Assembly (NCBI GenBank): GCA_039090855.1
Contig: CM077022.1
Location: 70,580,971 to 70,644,970 of the forward strand
Origin: Macrothele yani
Taxonomy: Eukaryota > Arthropoda > Arachnida > Araneae > Macrothelidae
Direction: 5' to 3'
Length of the DNA stretch: 64,000 nucleotides
Below, piece by piece: positions 12,393-22,913 of this stretch (positions are counted from its first letter, which is position 1; each line of letters begins with the position of its first letter). The position numbers and the translations under genes were made by a program. The notes beneath the pieces are model-generated. The model searched no databases. It had not been told where the DNA came from and saw nothing but the letters and a program-made list of their open reading frames with translations.

Positions 12393-12982
12393 TTTTAAGA
12401 AAAATCGTATTTTGACATCACTGGGACCGAATCCCAGATCTCTCGCTAAATTAACCGAATGCTTACGCTATGGTTCCAACAATCCATGGCCCTATGCATG
12501 TTTATCTGTCAGCATCTGACTTCACAAATCCATGGAGATGGGCTCAGCAACTGAGTCTCCATCTGGTGGGGCTTAACGGCCCAAGCTATTTAAATTATAA
12601 GCTAATAAATCCAAAGGGCGAGAGAAATGGTGAAAATCTTCCAAATACATGGAAACAATTATGTGTCTCCATGTATTTGGAAGGCAATGTATTTAAAAAT
12701 ATTTTAAAATTTGCAAATATGTTGTCTTCCAATACAAAAAGTTATGTATTCATAATTTTTTAAATACATTGTCTTCCCTTATTTTGAAGGCCGTTAAGCC
12801 CCACCAGATGGAGACGTCTCAGTCGCTGAGCCCGTTCCTACGGATTTGTGAAGTCAGATGCTGACAGATAAATACAGCGCCGTGGATTGTTGGCACCGTA
12901 GCGTAAGGCGAATGCACTCTACTAGTTATAGAGAGATCTGGGGTTCAATCCCAGCAGTGTTGAAATACAATTTTTAAGTTGC
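12393..12982. repeat. Fold-back element: ~190-bp inverted arms with tRNA-like ends
   Basis: 12393-12582 and 12789-12982 are inverted copies of each other at roughly 80-85% identity by eye. Toward its outer end, each arm carries a tRNA-like stretch: in the right arm TAGCGTAAGGCG at 12899 (box-A like) and GGTTCAATCCC at 12942 (a perfect box-B consensus), pointing outward. The ~200-bp centre is AT-rich and holds its own hairpin (12638-12652 against 12669-12683, CTTCCAAATACATGG and its complement). No ORF is present, so it is non-autonomous. Confidence 0.75.
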
Positions 12983-13320
12983 TGTGTTAAATACAGAAAA
13001 ATGTGGGAAAAGGAATGACTATTTATTTACATTGCCTCCATATATGTGGAAGATTTAGCAATTTACATCATGCTACTTATGGAGTCAGGACATTTTTCAG
13101 GTATAACTGTTAAAGAAGGGCATGTAGTGAAATCTTGTAGCAAAATGGTGAGTATTTCAACTTACTAAGTGCATTCAAAGCATGACGAGTATAGATTTTT
13201 GTTACTAGCAGAACAGCAGGGGCACCTTTTTTTCTCTAGAAAAAAAATGAGGGGGCAGTGTTCCCCCTCTTGTGTTGTGTGTGTATGTACATGTCCACAC
13301 ATATATATATCATCATTGGA

Positions 13321-13706
13321 AAGTGGAACTCGTGGATAAGGAAAATGACAAGAGTGGAAGACATCGAGATCAGAGTAAAATCCCTGAAGTGGCAATGGGC
13401 TGGACATGTTGCCAGAAGAACAGACCACCAATATACAATTGAAATTCTAGACTGGATTCCAAGGGACAGGAAAAGACCCAGAAGACCCCATGGGAGATGG
13501 GTGGATGAAATTCAAAAACATGCAGGAGTGAAAAAATAAGAAACTGGCTGAGGACAGACCATTGTGGAAGAAACTTGGTGGTGTCTACTATTTACAGGGT
13601 GTCTACCTTCACCCAAAAGTGGGTTGATAATGGTGTGGTGTCTACTATTTGCAGGGTGTCTACCTTCACCCAACAGTGGGTTGATAATGGTTGACAATGA
13701 TAATAC
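13321..13706 (+). mobile_element. RTE-type LINE fragment, 3' end only
   Basis: A 5'-truncated copy of the same retrotransposon family found complete at 27275-30460. It keeps about the last 75 codons (SWIRKMTRVEDIEIRVKSL, WQWAGHVARRTDH, ILDWIPRDRKRP, GRWVDEIQKHAG) and then the 3' end GGTTGATAATGGTTGAC. It is broken by a stop after GVKK and by a local duplication of about 56 bp. Opposite strand to the two long copies. Confidence 0.88.
13580..13690 (+). repeat. Two tandem ~56-bp units inside the RTE fragment
   Basis: GTGTCTACTATTTACAGGG... and GTGTCTACTATTTGCAGGG... repeat with only a few differences, each ending in GTGGGTTGATAATGG. The long RTE copies have no such duplication, so it arose in this copy or its own source. 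Confidence 0.75.
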
Positions 13707-13709
13707 ATA

Positions 13710-14098
13710 CTGAAGTCTTCTAAAAGTGGCCATGAAAATTTCTTATTGGTCATGAAATTGTGTTTCCCAAATTTTGTAGACACCCTGTAAACTTTTTTCA
13801 CAACCATCTGTCAGCATTAATGTTTCCTTTCTCTTTTAGTACCCTGAGCAGTCTTTGTGGCATATATTTATTATCCTGCCTTTAAGATGTTTTCAAGTTT
13901 GATAATAATATCAGGCATATTTTCTTTTATTTTCTACATTGCCAAGAGCATTTTATTAAACAAAGTTAACTGCCCTTGATCAAGCCCTAAATGCATTTCC
14001 CCAAAATTATACTCCAAAGAATTTTTTTACAATCACCAGACAGTGTTCTTTGGAGCAAAAGTAAGAATTAAGTCCATTATAAAAGCATAAACATTAAA
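13710..14098. other. Gene-free spacer
   Basis: Nothing supported; AT-rich sequence between the RTE fragment and the next Tc1 element. Confidence 0.4.
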
Positions 14099-14101
14099 AT
14101 A

Positions 14102-15335
14102 CACGGTCGAGTCACATTATTGTGACCACCTGCTAATATCCAGAGTAACTGCCGTGTGCAATACGGACAGCAGCTAGACAGGCTGGGAGTGACTCAATAA
14201 GGTGCTAGAAGGTGTTCACAGGTATGTGGAGCCATGCTGACTGCAGTGCATCTGACAGCTGCTGTAAGCTGTGTGGTGGAGGATCCATAGAGTGAACAAC
14301 ACGATCGAGGTGGTCCCACAGATGCTCAATTGGGTTTAAGTCTGGGGAATTAGGGGGCCAAGGAAGTACTTTGAAGTCTTCGTGCTCTTCCAACCACTCT
14401 CTGACATTTCTAGCTGTGTAACACGTTGCACTATCGTGTTGGAAGATTCCATCCGCCCCAGGGAAGACAATCAGCATGTATGGGTGTATGTGGTCTGCAA
14501 GGATGGATTCATAATGAATTCGGTACATATTGCCTTCCACACATATGAGTGGACCCAGACCAGAGAATGCCATGAAAACATTCCCCAGACCATAACGCTG
14601 TCCCCGTCAGCTTGTGTTCTTCCAGCAATGGTTGAAGATTATTTGTTCTCTGATGTTTCTCGCCTTATATGCCAATGTCCATCTGATCCATGAAGCAGAA
14701 CACGCGACTCATCGCAGAAGGCAATCCTTTGCCAATCAGTGGAGGTTCAATTCTGATACTGCCATGCAAATGCAAGCCTTTTCTGCTGATACACCTTTGT
14801 TAGCATAGGTGCAGAGACCATCCGTCTGCATCGGAGCCCCATCCGCAGCAGGGTTCGCCGAACTGTCATTTTAGACACACTTCCAGTAACCCCCTGGTTC
14901 ATTCGGCCAGTGAGTTGTTCCACTGTAGAATGTCGATTGGCCCTCACACACCTTCAAAGCTGACGTTCACCTCTCACATCAATGGCACATGGTGCTCCGC
15001 AGTTTCCACATCACTTATTCATAATGGTGCCATTTTTTCAATCACGATACACTTTAACGACAGCAGCATGCAAACAGTCCACAAACTGCGCTGTTTCAGA
15101 AATACTACCACCCTTGGCCCCAAAGCCATTAATCATCCCTTTTTGTAAATGTGATAAATAGCTCCTTTTATCCATGACAGCAACAAGCGATATGTTTTCA
15201 GAATGCCTAGAGCACGTTATACTGTATACCCTCCAAGCCAGCTCACAACACTTTCCTTCTTTCATTGGATACACGCTGTTGACATCAAAAGTAGGAGGTG
15301 GGTCACAATAATGTGACTCGACTCAGTAGACTGTG
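14102..15335 (-). mobile_element. Tc1-type DNA transposon
   Basis: Left end CACGGTCGAGTCACATTATT with GTGACCACC following; right end, reversed, CACAGTCTACTGAGTCGAG then TCACATTATTGTGACCCACC. Flanked by TA at 14100-14101 and 15336-15337. The right end has about 8 extra bases near its tip. Same subfamily as the element at 7118-8281. Confidence 0.88.
14150..15175 (-). pseudogene. Tc1-type transposase, frameshifted
   Basis: The start MDKRSYLSHLQKGMINGFGA on the minus strand begins the helix-turn-helix. Then MRANRHSTVEQLTGRMNQG and MTVRRTLLRMGLRCRR (second DNA-binding unit) lie in another frame. The C-terminal DDE half at 14205-14573 is open: ILADHIHPYML, then FQHDSATCYTARNV with the second Asp and WPPNSPDLNPIEHLWDHLD with the final Glu, giving the D..34..E spacing of Tc1. 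A stop after HIPVNTF truncates the expected end. The first catalytic Asp region (DESR) lies in a third frame at about 14700. The copy cannot encode one continuous protein. Confidence 0.85.
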
Positions 15336-15354
15336 TATATAACTGTTAAATTAG

Positions 15355-15391
15355 TAATAAATAAATAAATATATATATATATATATATATA
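15355..15391. repeat. (TAAA)n/(TA)n microsatellite
   Basis: AATAAATAAATAAATATATA continuing as TA repeats. Confidence 0.9.
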
Positions 15392-15399
15392 AAAGATGG

Positions 15400-16680
15400 A
15401 AAGATAAGATGATGGGGATCGCAATATTTTAAGATTTGCCCTGGGTGCAGAAAAGCCTAATTACACCTCTGATTATTAACATAAAGTGATTAACATAATT
15501 TATGAATGACACTTGTCGATTGGATATAAATTTAAGTAAGTTTGGGCTGGATTTTTGGCTATTTCACAATTCTTATTTGGACTTGCCAGCCAATCGTTAT
15601 CTCATGCAAATTAGAGTTCCTAAACAGCCTCTGCATTCTGAAAAGTTCAGGATGACAAACAGGACTTGCTTGGATTCTAGGAGTATTTAATCCACAGTTT
15701 CTTCTCCTGCATTTATCCAGGGCAGAGCCGGCTTTTAATTACTCTCCTCTGCCACTTACCCAGGTGAAAAAAAAAAAAAAAAAAACACTGTGAGCACACC
15801 ACTGATGCATTTCAGCCATAAGCTGATCTTCCACACATCGTCATTACTGCCGATGCTTCACTGTGACCAGATCTCTTTCTCACTCTCAACACTGCTCCTC
15901 TGCTGGGGGAAGAAAGGAAGTCGTGCCCCATGAACAAGGTGCAGTCGATGGCTCCCAAAACACTAGCGGAATGGAATTAGCCAATATCGAGCAACCATGT
16001 TGGGGTCAGTTAACAGCTACTCTCTTGGTGAAGTTAGGGGCGAGAGGTGAATCCCTTCTCCCTTGGATGCTCCTTCCTTCACAGCAGCGATGTCTAGCCA
16101 TGTCGCTAGTTGATTTTCCTGGAGTGCCTGTGAAGAAGTTGGAAGGCTCCAGCAGTAGTTGTCCGAATTCTTTCTAGAGATGCAGACTCCAAGATTCGTA
16201 TGGAGCAAAACCTCCTTTCTTATCGCTTAATAACTCTTATCACTGAGCTTCACTTGTTCCTTTTATTTTTCTCTGATTGTGTCACCATCAGCTCAATGCG
16301 ACTATCAGGCCAGAATCGGCATGTTTTCAGTTATGCAAGGAAACCAATTCTCGTCCAAGTGGTTTCGATAATTGAGTCAGCAGGATCCCTCTCTTTTCTT
16401 GGACGCCAGGCCTCTTCGATGGCACCCAGCAACATTCCCCTTTTCTTCTCTGCTCTCACCCTCGACTAACCAACTTGTCAAAACAAACCACTTGATAATT
16501 GGTTTCTTAAAATCTGGCCACATCACGTGCCAAGGGACAGAGTTCCAGGTGCATTTTTGTCTGGGTGAAGGGGCGAAAAATGGGGACTTTGTTCACAGGA
16601 TGCGTTTCCTTGTGTTAACTCGGCGCTCTTAAAAAGCATCCCAAAAATACAGCTTCGGCCATATAATTTTCGTAACAATA
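15400..16680. other. No supported gene; possible ancient transposase debris
   Basis: The base composition is less AT-rich than the surroundings. On the minus strand at about 15890-15950 one frame reads VLGAIDCTL, which recalls the GAIDCTH motif of PIF/Harbinger nucleases, but the flanking sequence gives no further confirmed motif. The short open frames here are not convincing. A 17-nt A run sits at 15769-15785. Confidence 0.3.
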
Positions 16681-16684
16681 TATA

Positions 16685-17428
16685 CGAGGGTTGTTCCAAA
16701 AGTAATGCAAAAGTGGGTATAGCTTTATTAACTGACAGAGGTAATTCAAATTGCACATGTTGGTAGAGTAACTTTTCTTCTATAGCAACCCTTCTTCATT
16801 GCAAGTAAATAATGGATTCCAAGCAGAAGCAATGTGCAGTCATCAAGTTCTTGACAAAGGAAGGGTGCAGGCTGTCCGACATCCACGAAGGCTACAGAAT
16901 GTTTATGGAGATTACTTTATTGACAACAGCAATGTGCATAGATGGATGAAGTTTAAAGAAGGGAAAACCAGCATCAAGCCAGAAGGAGGAAGAAACCAAA
17001 CAAGAATCTGAAAAGGATCCACATTCACCATGACAATGTGAGACCACACACATCTTTGTCAACAAATCAGGCGATCAGCAAATTAGGCTGGTCGGTTGTC
17101 CGCCATCCACCCCAGATTTGACGCCTCCAACTTCCACCTGTTCGGTCCAATGAAGGACAGTTCCCGGGGACAATGATTTGATGACACAGACGAGGTCAAA
17201 GTGGCTGTGAAGCAGTGGGTACAACAGTTCACACCTGAATTTCTTCAAAGAGGATTTGAGAGTTGGGTTCAACGACGGCGCAAATGCATCGCTTGTGATG
17301 GAGACTATGTTGCCTAGTACCTTTGTATAGAGAAAGAGTTACTCTACCAACATGTGCAGTCTGAACAACCTTTGTTGGTTAATAAAAAAGTTATTTCCAC
17401 TTTTGCATTACTTTTGGTAGAACCTTCG
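16685..17428 (+). mobile_element. Mariner element with internal deletion
   Basis: Inverted ends CGAGGGTTGTTCCAAAAGTA and, reversed, CGAAGGTTCTACCAAAAGTA, both continuing ATGCAAAAGTGG, flanked by TA at 16683-16684 and 17429-17430. At 744 bp it is well short of the ~1.3 kb usual for mariner. The missing piece lies inside the transposase, around 17010-17025. Confidence 0.85.
16811..17318 (+). pseudogene. Mariner transposase remnant, internally deleted
   Basis: The N-terminal helix-turn-helix (KQCAVIKFLTKEGCRLSDIH) is followed, after the deletion, by the C-terminal part IHHDNVRPHTS with the second catalytic Asp and, in shifted frames, SKLGWSVV, then VKVAVKQWVQQFTPEF-like text and RRRKCIACDGDYVA at the end. 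The first catalytic Asp (usually in a WxDE motif) is lost in the deletion. Only a non-autonomous element could result. Confidence 0.8.
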
Positions 17429-17430
17429 TA

Positions 17431-18720
17431 TAATCATCACCTATTTCGTGTATAAATCACTGTCATTCTGTGCAAATGTCTGAATGTCATTAAAATTTTG
17501 TACAATTTCTTTGTAAGTTTTCTCTCTAGAGTTGCCAGTTTCAGTCTATCTCATTAACTTCATCTTCGCTTTGATCCCAGAAACCTTTGCACTAATCATT
17601 TCTTTTTCAGTAAATCACGGATTTGTGTTCTACCGCAACCATAACATTCTGCTACGCAGAGAGACACTTATTCCTTTTTCACTCTCCTTTCTGCTAATGT
17701 CAAAAACTTCCTCTTTTGTTTTTCACGAAAGTGCACGAACTCGCAAGTTTAAACTGCAGAAAAATGTGCCTTTTGTGAACGTTGAAAAGTCATCTTGAAT
17801 ACTGCAGATTTTCTGTTTCATGTGTGTGAAACCAGCTTTCTGCAAAATGAGATGCGTCTTTGGGAAAATAATTTCTATATGCCGAAAAATTCATCAATCA
17901 GTTGAGTTGAGCATATCCTGAAAGTCAATACGGAATTAGAGACATATGTTCTGCACTTCTATTGATGCGGGGATCAGAATGCAAATGCTATTGCTCGCCT
18001 GCAAAAAAAAATGAATTTGGTTCAAGAGTGACATTGCCCAGATTCAGAACAGTAAGACAACTGATTGTTTACAGCTGAATTTTTTAAGCAGGGAAAGGAA
18101 TAACTAGTATGACTTGCAGTTTAAATGCACAATTGTTTCTAGTTATCTTCCCTTAGTGATCACTAAAATTGGATGGCCCTAGTAAAGCTTTCATAATCAA
18201 TCAATCATGTTGAACTCTAACAGAAAAATGTCACAGTCAGTGAAATGTAACTGCAGAGTTAGCTGGCCACAAGCAGAAAGTTGGAATAGGGCCCACATGG
18301 ATAAAAACACTGGACACCGCCACCAGTGGGCAACAATTAGGGCACCATCCCACCCCACCTAATGCGGGGATGGTGAGATATGAAGCACATACACAGGATA
18401 TATGTTTGCCTTAAGTAATTACCGCCACACATTGAATTAAACTTAACTCCTTTATTTGTGCTTAAGCATTCCACTGTATCCGTCCTAATGCATGTATAGC
18501 AACATTCTTTGTCCCCCTCTTATTCCTCCAGCCAAAGGAGCTGCATAAAATCCTAACAGACAAAGTGTCTGTTAGACCTCCTTCAAGGGTGTCCCCGTTG
18601 ATCGTTGTTAAGAGGTCCCATTATTTGGAGGTTATCGCTTATGTTAATCCTACCACAGCTGTTCAGGACCAAACGAAACTTGCCATTTTTTGGAGGTGTC
18701 TGCTAATGGAGGATTTTCTG
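17431..18720. other. Gene-free stretch
   Basis: No gene is supported. The open frame at 18565-18840 runs into the next element's inverted repeat and shows no known motif. 17431-18540 has no obvious repeat structure. Confidence 0.35.
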
Positions 18721-19029
18721 TATATACAGGGTAATTGTATACTCCTTCAACAAAACAAGAGGGGTGATAGTACACATCAAGACAAACAATATTTTGAATG
18801 GAACCTAGGGCTGCATTCCACTCCTAGTGTCAGAAAATAGTAACGTTACATATCCACGTTGAGCCTTCAACAGTGAAAACAAAGAGACATACCTAATTTA
18901 TGAGTTGCACAATTTCAATCGCACCAGAGAAAGACTCAAAGGGGCTGCTCAAACTGGTGTCCAAGGGCATCGTTTCACAGCCCACACCAGCGAATGAAGA
19001 ACTGTCGCACCCTCTCGCAGACTCCCAGG

Positions 19030-19930
19030 TTGGTGTTGATTCTTGTCAACAGCTATTCACGCGACGATATCTTCCGGTGAGTCGGCAGGTGTCTTGTACG
19101 CCAATGTTTTCATATGCCCCCAGAAGAAGTCTAGTGGATTAAGGTCCCGGAAGCATGGAGGCCAAGCCACAGGTCCACAGCATACAATCCACCGCCTGGC
19201 ATATGTCGCATTTAGGAAGTATCAAACCTCGGTGGCAAAAGTGTGCCGGGGACCCATCATGCATAAACCATGTGTCCCTCTGTGTGGTGAGCGGAACATC
19301 CTGCACCAGACCGGGAAGCACTTGCTTCCAACAACACACGGTACGCTGCGCCGGTCAGACGCTCTGGCAAGAAGTAAGGTCCCACCAAACAATCAACAAG
19401 GATGCCTGCCCAAATGTTGATGCCAAATCTTTTTCTTGAGCACCAGCGTATAGGTTGTGACTGTTGAATTTTTTTTTTTTTTTTTTTTGATTGGAGGTTT
19501 AACGACCACCGTGAGCAACTCAATGGGCTATAAGCAGTCGCCCGTCCCTAATTTAGGGTCACTGGTTCCAGGGAAGGGAGAGAGCCAGTGCCGTAAGACA
19601 AACACAACATCCATGCCTGACGGGATTCGAACCCGGACCCCTTACGGACGAATGATCAGAGACCAGCGCCTTAGACCACTGCGCCACCGGGGCGGCCTGT
19701 TGAAAATGCCAGATGCATTATCTGCCAATTTCTCATATGTGTAGTCCTAAATGCCCTTCACGAATACGTCAATTCTCAAGTGATGTTCACACGGTAATAT
19801 CGCTGAACGGGTTCGGCTGTGTTTTAAAATGTTTGCTCCTCATCATCTATGCACGTGTTCAGCGCACCTGATTTGCATCTTGTGTTTCTCATGCACTGTT
19901 TGGAACTCTGTGTGCCTGCTGGACATTTTT
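19030..19930 (-). pseudogene. DDE transposase relic of the mariner-type element
   Basis: On the minus strand FMHDGSPAHFCHRG shows the second catalytic Asp, and neighbouring frames give pieces equivalent to WIGRGGP and WPPRSPDLNPLDFFFWG seen intact in the related copy at 43109-43435. FGINIWAGILVDCLVGPYFL, in another frame, is the strand before it. Frames are shifted several times and the SINE at 19470-19696 interrupts the region. The N-terminal DNA-binding part is not recognisable. Confidence 0.7.
19470..19696 (-). mobile_element. tRNA-derived SINE, full length with target duplication
   Basis: Minus-strand copy: T run (its A tail) at 19470-19488, body, then the tRNA-like head with box B (GGTTCGAATCC when reversed) and box A ending at GGCGGC 19696. 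CTGTTGAA at 19461-19468 is repeated at 19697-19704, giving an 8-bp target duplication. Inserted in the mariner-type element, so it is younger than it. Confidence 0.93.
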
Positions 19931-20407
19931 TAAACGTGCTCTTTTTTGGCACTAGGAGTGGAATGCGGCCCTAGGTTCCATTGCAAATGGTGTTCATCTT
20001 GATGTGTACAATCACCCCTCTTGTTTTGTTGAAGGAGTTTACAATCACTCCGTATATACAGGGTGCCCAGTAAAGTCCTTTCTCAGCACCGTAACTTTCG
20101 AACGCTGACAGCTATAGCTATAAAAATGGTGTCTAGGTATAGTAAAGTGGCTATGCGCTATTTGATGAGAGCGCCTCCTAGCGCCAAAGTCAGGAGTTAG
20201 CATGCCGCTCTCGAAAACTATACGAGACACGGGAAAACAGTCGATTACAAAGTTGTAGAGCAGCATTGATTTAGTACGAAAAGACACCTTGCGCACATGA
20301 ATGCTAAGAATAGAACGCACACAATGCTAGTTTGTTTGTTCACGATGTCGAACACTGTTACGTCACGAAACGCATCAGAAAGGAGTATCGCCTTCCACAA
20401 AGCACTA

Positions 20408-20480
20408 TCCCGACTCGTGGCCCAGTGGTAGCGGGCGCTCTTCGCATGCGATAGGACCTTGGTTTGATCCTCGTCGGGTC
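20408..20480 (+). other. tRNA(Ala)-like sequence
   Basis: GTGGCCCAGTGGTAGCGGGC matches a box A with D arm, CTTCGCATGCGA resembles an alanine anticodon arm, and GGTTTGATCCTC resembles box B. CCCGAC before and GTCGGG after could pair as an acceptor stem. The T stem pairs badly, so this is more likely a tRNA-derived relic (SINE head) than a working tRNA gene. It sits between the left inverted repeat and the transposase, and the sister element at 24162 has nothing comparable at that place. Confidence 0.5.
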
Positions 20481-20675
20481 CATGCTATAGTCACTGTCTG
20501 TAAGAAATGAGTGGACTCTGGTGATCGTCTCGCATCGATTAACCAATTCAACTCAACCCGCGATTGGTATGCGAGTCGCATGCAATTTCTGTGATATGCA
20601 AATAAGTATGGAACGCAATACCTTTTCAGCAGGTATAAAAGAGAATTCCCGAGGTGTATGTCAAATCTCGCGGTC

Positions 20676-21734
20676 ATGGAGAAATATTCCAATGATGAGT
20701 ATTGCGAGATGTTGCTCCTATACAGTGAATGTGGTCGCAATGCAAGAAAGGCAGAACAGCTATATCGTGAACGTTTTCCTGCAGGATCGCATCCGTCATG
20801 GAAGACCATCCTCAATGCTGTTAATAGGTTAAGGGAGACAGGCTGCGTGACCAACCGACCTCGATCCGGCAGACCAGCTGCTGTAGGCCGTCAGAGGATG
20901 TCTTATCATATGTCCTCAACACTCCTGAGAGCAGCACAAGAGAGGTTAGTGCCAAGTGTGGCCTCTCAAAAAGCCGCGTATGGCAAATCCTGTGGCGATC
21001 AGGTGCTCATCCGTTCCGTTCCGTCCAACACCGTTGCAGGCAGTACAGCCAGGGGATGCTGAGTGACGTTACGACTAGTGTAACTTCGTCATGAATAAAT
21101 TGGAGGTCCAGCCAACGTTCCTTGCAGACATTATTTGGACAGATAAGGTGTGTTTTAGGCATAACGGCGTCTACAATAGGCAGAACACCCATTACTGGGT
21201 GCTGGAAAATCCTGCACGTGATCTACCAGTTCGTCATCAGCTGCGGTGGTCCATTAATGTTTGGTGCACCATTTTCAAGGACAGCCTCATCGAACCTGTG
21301 TTTTACGAGGGTACGTTAATAGGAGCCTGATACTTGGAGCTTTTACAGTACATATTACCCGATCTTTTGGACAACCTGCCGTTGCCTCAACTGCGGAATG
21401 TTTGGTTCCAACATGACGACGCCTCTCCGCACCAGCTAGGAAACGTAAGAAGGTACCTGGTCGAGACATTCGAGCAACAAATCATCGGCTATGGTGGTTG
21501 CGTAGAGTGGCCTGCACGCTCACTGGACCTCACCCCATTGGACTTCTTCCTGTGGGGCTACCTCAAAGAGCAGGTGTATCAGACCCCTCCGACAACGTTG
21601 CAGGACCTTCGACGCCGTATAACTGATGCTTGTTCCAGCGTGTCACCTGACATGCTGTAAAATGCGTAGCGTGAGATTCAATCTAGAGTCCAAATGTGTA
21701 TTGTGGCTGACGGAGAGCACATTGAGCACTGACG
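20676..21734 (+). pseudogene. Mariner-type transposase (DUF4817/DDE type), frameshifted
   Basis: The N-terminus MEKYSNDEYCEMLLLYSECG is followed by NARKAEQLYRERFP, then RLRETGCVTNRPRSGRP: a DUF4817-like helix-turn-helix. After a frameshift the linker (REVSAKCGLSKSRVW) appears. The DDE domain has IIWTDKVCF (first Asp), then NRQNTHYWVLENP, FQHDDASPHQLGNV (second Asp) and WPARSLDLTPLDFFLWG (third Asp). There are 41 residues between the second and third Asp, so this is D..41..D rather than the D..34..D of classic mariner. At least two frameshifts and one stop (21328) break it. Confidence 0.85.
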
Positions 21735-22088
21735 GTAAATGTGCCTAGTGACAACTAATTGCTCCTTTCTAACGCATTTCGTGACGTAACAGTGTTCGAC
21801 ATCGCGAACAAACAAATAAGCGTTGTACTTATTCTATTCTTAGCATTCATGTGCGCAAGGTGTCTTTTCGTACTAAATCGATGCTGCTCTACAACTTTGT
21901 AATTGACTATTTTCCCGTATCTCGTATAGTTTTTGAGATTGGCACACTAACTCCTGACTTTGCCGCTAGGAGGCGCTGTAAGTGGTCTCATTGCATAGCC
22001 ACTTTACTACACCTAGACACCATTTTTATGGCTATAGCTGTCGGCGTTCAAGTTACGGGGCTGAGAAAGGACTTTACTAGGCACCCTG

Positions 22089-22347
22089 TATACATACACA
22101 CAGGGCTTTACAGGGCTTTTTTTCAGCCTGTATGCATACTGGTGAACTTTTTCAAGAAAGGCACTGAAAATTTAGCAAGGGTAGACCTAAGCAGCAGGAA
22201 GTTAACACACTCTCGCAGTCTTTAGGTGTATTAATGCCCTGTTGCCTCATAAACATAATACACAGCATACCAATTTCTACCAGCGAGTGTGAACAGTTTC
22301 TCGCAAATGAATTTTATTGTAACACCAACAAGGGCATCAATACACTT
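22089..22347. other. Spacer between two transposons
   Basis: No gene seen. Begins with a TA-flanked ACACACA stretch. Confidence 0.4.
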
Positions 22348-22553
22348 GCCGCCCTGGTGGTGCAATGATTTCTGACCATTTGTCTGAGATGGGTCTGGGT
22401 TTGAATTCTGGTGAGGCATGGTTGTTGTGTTTGTCTTACAGCACTGGCTCTCTCCCTTCCCTGGAGTCAGTGGCCCTAAATTAGGGACGGACAACTGCTC
22501 ATAGCCCACTGAGTTGCTCACAGTGGTAATTAAATCCCCAACAACAACAAAAA
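22348..22553 (+). mobile_element. tRNA-derived SINE with (CAA)n tail
   Basis: The head GCCGCCCTGGTGGTGCAATG, box-B-like GGTTTGAATTCTGG and the full body are present. The tail is CAACAACAACAAAAA rather than pure A. Plus strand. About 15 nt of the region just after box A are missing compared with other copies. Confidence 0.9.
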
Positions 22554-22911
22554 TACCCCTACAAGATTAAGTTCACTGTGATGTTCATTAAGCTGGTTAG
22601 TCCTCCTCTATGTGCATTCTGACTTTTACCTTACATAAATTCCTGGTTCCAGAAAAGTTGACATGTAGTAACTAATACTAACAGCAAGGCAAAGACACCT
22701 GAACTGACAGTAACAATGCATTGATGGCTTTTTGACATCTGTTTTGATATAAGGTACTAATATGTGTTATTACTAAATAATTTAAAATTATTATTAGTAA
22801 TATTTTTTTTTATCATTTACATTGTACTGGTGAAAACAACAGAACTGCTAAAGGGGATAGGATGAGAGAACACTGGTAGTCTTTTAGTAAAAAAAAAAAA
22901 AACTGTAAATA
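22554..22911. other. Gene-free spacer
   Basis: AT-rich; nothing supported. Confidence 0.4.
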
Positions 22912-22913
22912 TA

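Larger units (their letters stand above)
18726..20053 (-). mobile_element. Mariner-type element with ~108-bp inverted repeats, carrying a SINE
   Basis: The left end at 18726-18838 and the right end at 19944-20053 are inverted copies (shared CTCCTTCAACAAAACAAGAG, GGGTGAT, CACTCCTAGTG). Flanks are TATAT-rich so the exact duplication is unclear. Inside lie minus-strand transposase pieces and a SINE at 19470-19696. Its right end touches the next mariner-type element (20059), within a few bases. Confidence 0.82.
20059..22088 (+). mobile_element. D..41..D mariner-type element with ~328-bp inverted repeats
   Basis: 20059-20386 and 21761-22088 are long inverted repeats (outer ends CAGGGTGCC/CAGGGTGCCT; shared AAGTCCTTTCTCAGC, ACGTCACGAAA). 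TA flanks both sides (20057-20058, 22089-22090). Total 2,030 bp. The unique interior holds a tRNA-like sequence and then a plus-strand transposase. Inverted repeats this long are unusual for a mariner-type element. Confidence 0.9.

Noticed and set aside
15890..15950. VLGAIDCTL on the minus strand, like a PIF/Harbinger nuclease motif
   Set aside because: No further nuclease motif was found in the correct order around it, and frames are closed on both sides.
18565..18840. 91-codon plus-strand ORF
   Set aside because: Its last third is the inverted repeat of a mariner-type element, and the rest shows no motif.
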